A DNA stretch of 64,000 nucleotides from Heracleum sosnowskyi. Its lineage: Eukaryota; Streptophyta; Magnoliopsida; Apiales; Apiaceae. Position numbers and translations under genes: made by a program. The notes under the pieces are model-generated. The model was not told where the DNA came from and did no database searches. It saw nothing but the letters and a program-made list of their open reading frames with translations. Below, piece after piece: positions 55,381 through 64,000 of the stretch. How positions within the stretch are numbered: the first letter of the stretch is position 1; every line of letters starts with the position of its first letter. The stretch is from contig CM061237.1 in the NCBI GenBank assembly GCA_030848705.1, forward strand, positions 87,477,910 to 87,541,909, given 5' to 3'.

Positions 55381-56055
55381 TCAATTCCCATCCTTGGTGA
55401 ACTTATCCAGTTTTCCCCTTCGGATCAAGAATTCAATTTCATCCTTCAGCTGTCTACAATCGTCGGTTTCATGACCAACTTCTTTGTGGAACTGACGAAA
55501 TTGGTTCTTGTATCTTTTCTCCATATCAGTCCTCAGTGGCTTCGGCCATCGGAGATCAACATCTTTTTCAATGTCCATCAGGATTTGACTTCTAGGAGCA
55601 TTCAATCTTGTATACTCCGTGAATCTTTGTCCGGGATCACCCTTCTTTGGTGCAGGATCAGAATACTCTGTTGTTCTGGGGTACTTGTCCCTTGCATCAT
55701 ACTCTTGAGTCTCATTCCTCTTCTTTCCGTTTCCATTAGCCCCAGTATTTGGTTCATATTTCCTCATGCTCTCCTCAGCTTTAATGTACTTTCTAGCCCT
55801 GTCTTGTAGCTTCAACATGCTTTCGGGGGGGTGCTTTGCCAAAGACCTTTTAAAGTGGTCGTCAGTGGTTCCTTGTTGCAGGGCTATCATGGCCAGTTTG
55901 TCTTCCAGATCCGAGACTTTAAGAGCCTCCCTGGTAAATTGATTTATGTAGTCCCTCAAGGATTCATTCTTGCCTTGTTGAATTCCCATGAGAGATGTTG
56001 AACTCATCTCATGCACTCTCCCACTAACAAACTGGTTGATGAACGCCTTGCCCAA
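55381..56055 (-). pseudogene. Ty3/gypsy Gag core fragment
   Basis: Reads FINQFVSGRVHEMSSTSLM, LRDYINQFTREALKV and ALQQGTTDDHFKRSLAK, the retrotransposon gag domain, then HKEVGHETDDCRQLKDEIE, the CCHC-like remnant common in Tat gag. In-frame stops separate it from the parts on either side. Confidence 0.85.
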
Positions 56056-56542
56056 CTCCTTAAAAGACCCAATAGATTTAGGAGGGAGACGACTATACCA
56101 ACGTTAAGCCATGCCCGCAAGGGTTTGTGGAAACGCTCTGCACTTGACTACATCATTGGTAGGTTGCATCATTGGTAGGTTGCAACAATAGTGCGTTAGA
56201 GAAGGTTCTCATATGATTCGCAGGGTCTCATGTTCCATCGTAGGCCTTAATGGTTGACATCTTGAACTTTCTGGATATATGAATTTTCATGATATCCTGA
56301 GTAAAAGGGGGTGTAGGATCATCTGGATCTCCTAAGGGCAACAACTCAGTGGGATCACCCTTTGGGGCTTCAACCCTCCTTGGCGTTCTCGGTGTAGGAT
56401 CTAAGTTAATTACAGGAACCCTCTCGGTTGATTTGCCTTTGGCTCTAACTGCCCCTTCCTATGCTAATACCTTCTTAAGCCTTGCGGTCTCAGCTTCATA
56501 TGCTAGAATCTTGTCTTTAGTAGTTTGGGGTTCCCAATTTGT

Positions 56543-56761
56543 TTAGGTAGGACATCTTCTCCTTGAGGGAATGTCCCTTTCATCATCATATGAGTAATCT
56601 TCATCTTCGGTATAGGGACCAGAAAAGTCTCGAATCAGAGGGACTTTCTGAGTCTGAGTTTGTTTATTAATGGGCTCCAGGCCTCGAACATAAGGAGGCA
56701 CATATGATTCGTGATACAGTGGATTGTGACCATTACTCCCAATGGGGGGCCGTGAAGGCAT
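56543..56761 (-). pseudogene. Ty3/gypsy Gag N-terminal fragment
   Basis: A 72-codon frame starting MPSRPPIGSNGHN with disordered, charged content. It lies only about ten bases from the LTR-like repeat, so the normal PBS and leader are missing. Confidence 0.55.
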
Positions 56762-56770
56762 TCCATAGGT

Positions 56771-58016
56771 GTTTCGTGACTAAATCGGTCCTCACAAGAT
56801 GCCTACGTATCTCAATTCGTAATTGAGAATCAAGCCAAAAACGTAGTTCTTGGTGTTGCCCTCGGGGCTATGGCGGCAGGGGCACACCAAGGACGTAGTG
56901 ACTTGTATGTCCTTATTCGAGGATGAAGTCTAAAACGTAGTTCTTAGATGAGGGGTCAGACCCTTTATATAGGCGTTTAGAAGCCTAGTGGATAAGTATT
57001 GATTTCCTTGAAGGATAAATCTTATCCTTGACGGTGGATAAGTATTATCACTTTCTTGAAGGATAAATCTTATCTTTGACAATGGATAAGTATTATCACT
57101 TCCTTGAATGATAAGTCTTATCCTTGACGGTGAATACGTATTATCACTTTCTTAAAGGATAAGTCTTATCCTTGACGGTGGATAAGGATTAATTCTAGAT
57201 CCTTCCTTGTATGAGTTGTTTCCATATCATAACGGACTTGTATTGAAACAAACCCAATTGTATTAGAACAAGCCTGTATTGGACGTCTCCTAATACAGGT
57301 TGTACTTCTAGCCCAAATATTAATTATGAAATTAATATTTAATTAGAGTTTCGGGCCTTATTAATGGGCCTTATTTATGGACCAGCTAGGTTTAATTAAT
57401 GCAATATTAATTATGTCTTTAGGGTTATTCTTAACCCATATCAGATAGGATTATCTATGTAAAAATTGGTAACTTTCTTTTCACTTTAATTTAATTTATG
57501 AGTAGTTCCAGTTTGATAATAATTGTTAAACCAAAATTTGAGATATCGATTCATATCAGTTACATTATTTAAAAATTCTCAATATAATGCTCATGTATAC
57601 CATGACCAAAAACCATATCAATTATGTTATTAAAATTCTCAATATAATACTCATGTATGCCATGGCTAAAAATAATACACATGCACCTATGTTAGACGTA
57701 AGAGAAATGATGTACGTGAATTTATGTTGCAAATTTTACTCTATAATTTACAAGTGAAATCACTTAGTTATTTAATATTAACATAACACTTTTTTAAGGG
57801 ACATACAATTTAATTAATCCAAATTATATTATATTATTTTACATATAACAATTATAAAAGGATAATATTAAATGTTATTAAAAATTGAGAGTTTCATATT
57901 TATTAACGATAATTTTAAATATCATTCTTATAGAGAAAAGGGATCATGAGGTTAATCTCACCATACTTTTCCTAAGATCACAATACATGTAAACAAATAA
58001 ATCTAAACATCTATTG
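56771..58016 (-). repeat. LTR-like long direct repeat, right copy
   Basis: Partner of 52834-54120, shorter by one 48-bp unit in its U3 array (56988-57190). It ends TCTAAACATCTATTG, after which the flank differs from the other copy. Confidence 0.75.
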
Positions 58017-58315
58017 TTAAATATTTACCTAACATATATTTTGATTTATTTATAAATTAGAAAAGTGGAGTAATTAGATAGTTGATATAATACACTTAAA
58101 TGATCAATTACTACCTCATGAGTCGGGATCTTTATTCTCATATTCATAACATACTAATAAAAATTTAAGTTTCGAATCACCTTAATAACATATTAAAATA
58201 ACATATTTCAAAAATTAACAAAGAAATTAAAATTTTGAATAAATATACATAAAATATATGTCTTTTGCAGAGCGTAAATGCAACACGAAATAATTTATCC
58301 AAAAATATATCCTTA
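58017..58315. other. AT-rich intergenic stretch
   Basis: No gene or repeat recognised. Confidence 0.4.
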
Positions 58316-58504
58316 CACTCCCTACGTCCCATCCAATTGTTAACATTTTGGTGGGGGCACGAAAAAAAAAGGGAAGAAAGAGTGGGTAAGTTGGCGGGAC
58401 TTGCTAAAATTAATGTAGAAAAATATACTATTTTATGAAATATTAATAATTGGATGAGACATCTTAAAAAGAAAAGTGTTGACAATCTGTTGGGACAAAG
58501 TGAA
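58316..58504. mobile_element. Stowaway-like MITE
   Basis: CACTCCCTACGTCCCATCC at the left and TGGGACAAAGTGAA at the right are imperfect inverted repeats of the Stowaway (Tc1/mariner) type, with TA on both sides. The 189-bp interior is AT-rich and also self-complementary (TTGTTAACA/TGTTGACAA). The 113-codon minus frame across it is not a gene. Confidence 0.7.
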
Positions 58505-58654
58505 TATATTTTATCCATAAATTTGATCGTTACGATACAGTAGCATAAAAAAATTAGAATAGTTCAACTTTAAAATAAATAGATGATAATTGTGAGATGT
58601 TCGAACTCCATCAACGACTTATGAAATATTAAAATTAATATTTTTATCTATAAA

Positions 58655-59111
58655 TCAATATACTTATATAAAGGAGAAGACGAGGGCGGTGAGGTGGCGG
58701 CTCTCAAATCGCTTCCATCTATTTTTCTAATTTTCTCAAATTTTTGAATAATTAATGTTAAAGATTCAAAAATATCTCAATTGACTTTAAATTTTTTAAT
58801 AATGGAGGAAACTAAATATACAATAATAATATTTTTGCATTCAAAAATCTTTATTAATGGAGGAAACTAAATATACAATTCTAATATTCTTGTCTTTAAA
58901 ATCTTTACTAATGGAAGAAACTAAATTTACAATTTTAATAGTTTCCTAAATTAATTTATTATGAACAACACTAAACGGAGAATTTAAAAGAAACCTTAAT
59001 TTCATGTTATAAATATAATTTTGTTTAAAAATATTTTTTTGTAGAATAATTTTTAGAAAAATTTGGAGATATTATTATAAAGCCGCTGCGAATCGCGGCT
59101 TAGTAATCTAG
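58655..59111 (+). mobile_element. short Helitron
   Basis: Starts TCAATATACTTATATAAAGG after A. It ends with the hairpin GCCGCTGCGAATCGCGGC, a short spacer and CTAG at 59108-59111, followed by T. The hairpin sequence differs from the CCCGTGC family elsewhere in the window. The interior repeats AATGGAGGAAACTAAATATACAAT two to three times. Confidence 0.7.
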
Positions 59112-59423
59112 TATATTAAAAAAAAAAGTCCAGAATTTTGATCGTTAAGGGACGATAATACTACAAAAAAGTAAGCATCATTGGTTCTTAAAATAAATAG
59201 ATTAGAACCGTTTAATATAATGTCAAGTAATATTTTATACATTAATAGATAAGTTATTTTTGTAAAAGTCAAGGGTTCGAAATTCGCCATCAATATATTA
59301 AAAAAAAAATATTAGTATTATAAATATTAATAAAATTAAAAAGAATATGAATACTAATAAAATTGTGAATTAATATAATAAAAAATATTTAAAAAAATAG
59401 TTGTGCATTGCACGGGATATAAG

Positions 59424-59425
<2 letters not shown>
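59107..59425 (+). mobile_element. probable second Helitron directly downstream
   Basis: TCTAGTATATTAAAAA begins at 59107, overlapping the CTAG of the previous element, and a TGCATTGCACGGG hairpin occurs at 59405-59418. No clear CTRR terminus follows; an (AAT)n run replaces it. Confidence 0.4.
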
Positions 59426-59456
<31 letters not shown>

Positions 59457-59457
59457 T
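59424..59457. repeat. (AAT)n microsatellite
   Basis: About eleven AAT units. Confidence 0.93.
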
Positions 59458-59670
59458 ATTTGAACTAGTAAGTAAAAAATTATGGGACCAAAAATTTATA
59501 AAGGGAAAAGTAGCGCAGACCAAATGTGTAGAAGTAGAATAAAAGAGAATGAAAATTTTTTATTCTTACAAATGAAACGAGAATGATTAATGGTTATCTA
59601 AAAAATAGACAATGACTAGTAAATTTGGAGTAATACTATATGCATGGAAACAAATATGGAAACTTGTACA

Positions 59671-60158
59671 TAGAGCTGGCCATACGAGCGGGTCTGAACG
59701 GCCAACCCGGGCACGACACGGCAAAATGGCTCGTTTAACTCGGTTCGGTAATGAGCCGAATCAACCCACGACGGACCGCTACAGAAAATGGGGCGAGTAC
59801 GGGTCAGGAATCTACAATTCGCGAACGGCACGGCACGGCACGGAAAACCGGCACGTCCGTGAACCGCCCGTGACCCGCCCGCCCGGCACGTCTAAAATCT
59901 GCAAACTCAACGGCTACCTGCTCTTCTGCACACTCAACGACTACCTTCTGTCGACAAAGGTCATCTCCAACGGCTACATTCTGCACACTCCACTCTCCGG
60001 TCTCTAGTCTCCCCCGCTCTATAAATACGTTTCTCTCCACCCCATTTCTCTCCACCCCATTTCTCTTCACCACATTCTGCACTCTCTATCTCTCTGCATA
60101 TCTCTATACTCTATAGTCTCTATCTCTATATAACTGTTAAGTGCTAATAAGTAACATT
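59671..60158 (+). mobile_element. 5' end of a hAT transposon with its promoter, truncated
   Basis: Starts TAGAGCTGGCCATACG, a hAT-like terminal repeat. It is followed by about 250 bp of GC-rich subterminal sequence with repeated ACGGCACGG/CCCGTGACCCG words, strikingly unlike the AT-rich surroundings. CAACGGCTACATT-type repeats and a TATA box (TATAAATA, 60020-60027) lead into a CT-rich leader. No transposase frame follows; other repeats begin at about 60159. Confidence 0.5.
60020..60027 (+). promoter_or_regulatory. TATA box of truncated hAT element
   Basis: TATAAATA between GC-rich subterminal sequence and a pyrimidine-rich leader. Confidence 0.5.
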
Positions 60159-60480
60159 TGTAGTAACCCGAATTTTCAGGGTTTATTAATATTATTATTT
60201 AAATATTTTATTGCCTTTCTCAAAGAGGAGGAATGGTATTATATGTATTTTATTCACCTAGATATTTTTTTTGTGAAAACTGATTATTTTATCGATATTG
60301 TCGAATTGAGTTTGTTTTAGAATTTTGGGATCGAACCGGCATTTTAGTTGCACCAAATTTTATCCGATATTTTATTCGGATACAGAGTTTTATTTTTGTA
60401 AATTATAAAAATATTCAAAATTTAGTATTTTTACATTCTTGGGAGATTTAGAATATTTGGAAATTTTTGGTATCAAAGTG
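60159..60480 (+). repeat. LTR-like fragment
   Basis: TGTAGTAACCCGAATTTTC resembles starts of plant chromovirus LTRs, and TTGGTATCAAAGTGG near 60468 resembles a PBS. Only about 310 bp lie between them, so this is a remnant at best. Confidence 0.3.
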
Positions 60481-61056
60481 GTATTTTATTCTTTTCTTTA
60501 GCTCTGATTAAACTCTGTATTCTGTTCTTCTTCTGTCACCAACTGGAAATCTCTGTCACTGTAGTAAATCCACTTCCTTGAATACTTCACTGAGGCTTGA
60601 ACAATAAATTGAACTTCTTTCAATGTAGAATAACTTCAAGTCTGTAGATGACTTTAATTCTCCATTCTCTTGACAGATAAAACTCTCTGAGATTCCTGTG
60701 ACATATTAACTTATTATTTACTTATTACATACTTGTTTAAATTAAGTTGTTTCCTCGGAATATTAATAGGCCTAACATATGCCTTTCAGCAGGTTCATGT
60801 GTATCATCATTGAAGTCATCATTTGTTGTTGCACCAACAAAATATTAGAAGTGGAGTTGGTTTGATCATCCATCTTAGCATTAAGCTGCTCCAAGGAGTT
60901 AGACAGTCCTTTGTTTTCTGCTTTCAGATCAGCTACCTCTCTTTCCAAGCTGTCCACCTTTGAGAAAAGTTGTTGAGATTTGAAGGAGTTGAGGGATTGA
61001 TCCTTGAGCTTGGAGAATTCAACAAGCTTGTTCCCATACTGATTCTTCCAGAGTAC
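60481..61056 (-). pseudogene. coiled-coil ORF fragment, possibly related to the copia third ORF
   Basis: The minus strand encodes KVDSLEREVADLKAENKG, NSLEQLNAKMDDQTNS and a Met-rich end, with heptad spacing of Leu. The non-coding part (60530-60690) has CTGTCAC twice and TTGACAG once. The general style recalls the segment LDSKLDSLSQLV in the copia third ORF, so it may come from a relative of that element. It is cut at 61057 by the next LTR. Confidence 0.35.
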
Positions 61057-62546
61057 TGATGTGCTAAAAATAAACATTTGAATATCGCAAGCGCACGATC
61101 ACCGTTTTAATATTTATGATTCGATCCACAGAGACTGTTTTATTTTTCGCAAAACTTAACTTCTAATTTAGGCGGACTAGAACAATTAATTTTTTTGAAG
61201 TGAGTTTGATTTTAACAATTAATAATTAAAAAAAACTGAAATCACAATTAAGCGCTAAAAAATATTTTTAAAACAAATAATGATTGAAATGTAATGCGAG
61301 GAAATTAAGAAATGAAATACATAAAAAAAAAACTCAAGATTGAATAGAACTTAAAATGATGTCAAGGCAATACAAGTACAGGAGGAAAACTAGGCACATG
61401 TTGATTATTAAAAAGTACCTGATTTCTTAATTTATAGAAACTACACACTAACAGTACGCATAGGTTGGCCAATTAATAAGCAGAATGAAAATTTAATAAA
61501 ATAAAGAAAATAAAGAAAACAATGTGCAGGGATGTGTGGGTTGTTGCCGCGCGTGTAGAGAAAACTAAAAGAAATTATGCTAGGAGCGTGGTACACACGC
61601 GCGGGACGAAAAACAAACGGCAACAGCAGCAGCCAACAGGTGGCCACGCCGTCAATAAAAAAAACGGTGGCTGTTTAATCAAAACATTAATGCTCCTAAT
61701 CTTTAAAATTAAAGCTCAATAAAATAAACCATCAAGCAATCCCACAAAGATTTTAAGTAGAAACTTCACCGGAATTTAAATTAAGTGCTCGAAATGTTCA
61801 AATCTCACCGGAAAATTAGTTTTAACCGGAAAAATGTAAAAACACCCAACTAAATCTAAAGATTAAAGGTCCTAACTTAAACACTAACAACACCAAATTA
61901 AGCTCTAATCATCAAACCCAACATTAAAATCAAATTTAAAGGGGCTTGACTCAAGAACACAATAAAAAGTAAATCTAGAGCATTAACACTACTTAACATT
62001 AAATAAAAAGGGCTCCTTTATACCTCAAGTGGTAGCACAAAAGCTATTTGACCCACTTTATTGGATTTACAAAAGTTCATAGCCAAGAAATGAAGAGAAC
62101 AAGATGGAGACTTAAAATAAATGTTTGATTTAACATTAATATGAAAGAGAGTTTACAAGGTTTAAGCTACTACAATGAAAGAGAAAACTAGATCTAGGAA
62201 AAGAAAAGAAAAGCTAACTAAAAATTTAGGCTAGACTAAAACTAGGGTTGGTTACAAAGGGGAAGGAGGGGGGTATTTATAGGGGAAAATTAGGGTTTTG
62301 GGTAAGGTTGGGTTAATCTTGGCCCTTCATCTTGAAATCTCATCAACCAACACCTTATTTTGTCTTTTTCTTCCATCCTTGATTTTTCTTTTCCACTTTT
62401 GTCCTTCCTTGTCCCTTTTTCTTCTTTTTTTCTTTATTTTTCCAAATATCTACAAAATATGAAAATACAACTAGTTAATTTATTTAAAAAATACGAAAAC
62501 TAACAATAAAATAGGTACAAGAGAATGCAAAATTATGCACTAATCA
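61057..62546 (-). repeat. 3' LTR of a minus-strand gypsy element
   Basis: In plus orientation it runs TGATGTGCTAAAAATAAAC to TATGCACTAATCA (1,490 bp). On the minus strand it has a TATA box (CTATAAATA, 62274-62282) and ends CGCAAGCGCACGATC...GCACATCA, a frequent plant LTR style with the GATTCGATCCACAGAGACTG word near its end. The internal part lies to the right. Confidence 0.7.
62274..62282 (-). promoter_or_regulatory. TATA box in minus-strand gypsy LTR
   Basis: CTATAAATA on the minus strand within the LTR, after a CCCCCTCC-rich stretch. Confidence 0.55.
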
Positions 62547-62566
62547 AATGCCCCCATACCTATCTT
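62547..62566 (-). other. polypurine tract of minus-strand gypsy element
   Basis: On the minus strand AGATAGGTATGGGGGCATT directly precedes the LTR start TGATTAGTGC. The preceding GAGGACGAGCAAAAG is a well-known context of plant Tat/Athila-type PPTs. Confidence 0.7.
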
Positions 62567-63356
62567 TTGCTCGTCCTCGAGTAAAACAACAAAAAAAACT
62601 ATAACACTAATACCACTTCCGTAGGTGATCACGGTTGCATTTGGCATATGCAACAAGCCCTTTAAACCCCTAGGCAGCCCTAGTGGACGAGTGAGATCTC
62701 GTGAGGGCCTATAATGAATGTACCCACAAAATCCATCTAGCTCATAAAAAAGATTGAATGGCAATGCAACGCCACACATACATGTCCTCTCATGTTACAT
62801 CAACTTAAGAATCAAAGTGAATTTGCAAAGTCTTGGTGTGGAAGGTGCAAGGATTCACATAGTAGACTTAAAGAAATATGCAAGAGTGCTTAAAAGTCCA
62901 TGTCAAGTGCAAAAATAGTTGGAAAACATGCTAAGCACACAAGAGCACACCTTAGAGTCAAAACTTGAGATTTCATATGCAAAAGAAACAAGCAATACCT
63001 CACATTTCACTCACAAAAGAATATTCACTCAAGAACAAGGGTAAGTGTATCACTCAATTCCAACAAAATCATAAACATACTTGACATTTGGTATCGATCT
63101 ATCTTTAACACAACATACATCAATAATGACAATCAAAAGGTCTTTATTTGGGTTGTAATGGGGGCTAGGGACAAGGTATGTCAAGAAAGGCCAAATGAGG
63201 TGAAGTGTCAAAAGCTAGTAGTCACCATGATAAATCATACACATCACCAAACATTCTCCCCACACATTTATTTTCTACTTTATTTTTCAACGAAAAGGCT
63301 TGATTATTCGAATGAAGGAGGACTACAAAAACTTAAGTATGCTCTCATTTTTTTTC

Positions 63357-63387
<31 letters not shown>

Positions 63388-64000
63388 TCTTTTTTTTTTT
63401 TTATGAGAGCTAAGATGAGTATAAACAACCATAATCCTCCTTACAATTTAGCTTTATCATCGACTAGTAAGTAAAGAACCAAAACAAATATTTCCCGAAA
63501 GTAATGAACAAAAGTAAACCCATCTCACACACCTTATTACTCCCTCAAGTTCCTACTAGCCTTTGACAAATTAAGTAAGGCTGTACAAGAAAAAGGTTTT
63601 AGGCGAGTAACGTGGTGTGTCACCGAAAAAATAGGATTAAGATCAAATGGGTAACTAATGGTCAAATAAGAATGGTGTGGAAATTTTGGAAATATGGGTT
63701 ATTCCTAAATGCCTTTATCATCTTATCATCAATGATGTCATGTATTTCAAGAAAGACCTCAAACAAGTGCTAGCAATGCAAATAACATGTGGACACTCAA
63801 GCAAACGAATATAAATGCAAAAGATATGCATATAGGCTCAAAAACTCACTTGGTGGTAAAACATAATCAATCTCAAGCAAAGGTCTCCTTAATGCACCTA
63901 CTTATACTCAAAGCATGAAAACCAAGTCATCTTGCACATATTCATGTCCTTCTAATTACTTGCAAAATTCAATAAATCTACTAGTTTCACCTTGCTAGTG
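62567..64000 (-). mobile_element. 3' non-coding interior of minus-strand gypsy element, cut by window edge
   Basis: No coding frame recognised on either strand. Contains a T-rich tract at 63345-63402. The element continues beyond the window, so its pol, 5' LTR and target duplication cannot be judged. It includes the non-coding frame 62540-62779. Confidence 0.5.

Noticed and set aside
58177..58518. 113-codon minus-strand ORF
   Set aside because: Runs across the Stowaway MITE and AT-rich flank; no domain.

Overview
The window is nuclear DNA of a flowering plant, most likely a eudicot. The reasons are AT-rich intergenic sequence, LTR retrotransposons primed by plant tRNAs, Helitrons ending in the CCCGTGC...GCACGGG hairpin plus CTAG, a CACTA transposon carrying plant trehalase and SUT4-type sucrose-transporter exons, and one intact small plant zinc-ribbon gene. 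Almost all of the 64 kb is nested mobile DNA. I can support only one host gene (33837-34040).

Layout. 1-7.9 kb: non-autonomous Helitrons, several back to back, and a hAT-like element with GGATATCCG repeats. 7.9-11.2 kb: gene-like debris, an LTR scrap and a 957-bp PIF/Harbinger element with TTA duplications. 11.3-33.0 kb: an old, gutted Ty3/gypsy element (Tat-like). Its 5' LTR is split by a 7,970-bp CACTA element, which itself holds a Helitron-like element and captured trehalase and SUT4 exons. Its integrase remnant is split by a 3.57-kb solo LTR. Its 3' part holds several unrelated tandem arrays, one of which is split by a second solo LTR. 33.0-37.8 kb: the zinc-ribbon gene with TATA box and AATAAA, then a small hAT-like element, a GA microsatellite inside a duplicated segment, and Helitron ends.

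37850-52379 is a nearly complete Ty1/copia element of the SIRE/Maximus (Sirevirus) type. It has LTRs of 1059 and 1058 bp that differ by four transitions and one C, a GTACG target duplication, PBS and PPT. It encodes Gag with two zinc knuckles, an in-frame UAG, then PR-IN-RT-RNase H. Beyond pol lies a 6-kb extra region with a small acidic ORF and a very large third ORF of about 1,630 codons. The most unusual signal in the window is here: the word CTGTC/GACAG (often TGACAG) occurs roughly 100 times, in both orientations, in LTR, coding and non-coding parts. It is concentrated in five clusters with spacing near 15-25 nt, including a perfect 15-nt series and an alternating 18/24-nt series.

52.4-58.0 kb: a Ty3/gypsy gag-PR-RT fragment on the minus strand between two 1.25-kb LTR-like repeats that carry GATAAG-rich tandem repeats. 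58.0-64 kb: a Stowaway MITE, short Helitrons, the promoter end of a hAT transposon, a fragment possibly related to the copia third ORF, and the 3' LTR and 3' end of another minus-strand gypsy element running off the right edge.

Most elements are broken and none shown here is clearly autonomous. Coordinates come from reading the sequence by eye, and repeat boundaries without a target duplication are approximate.
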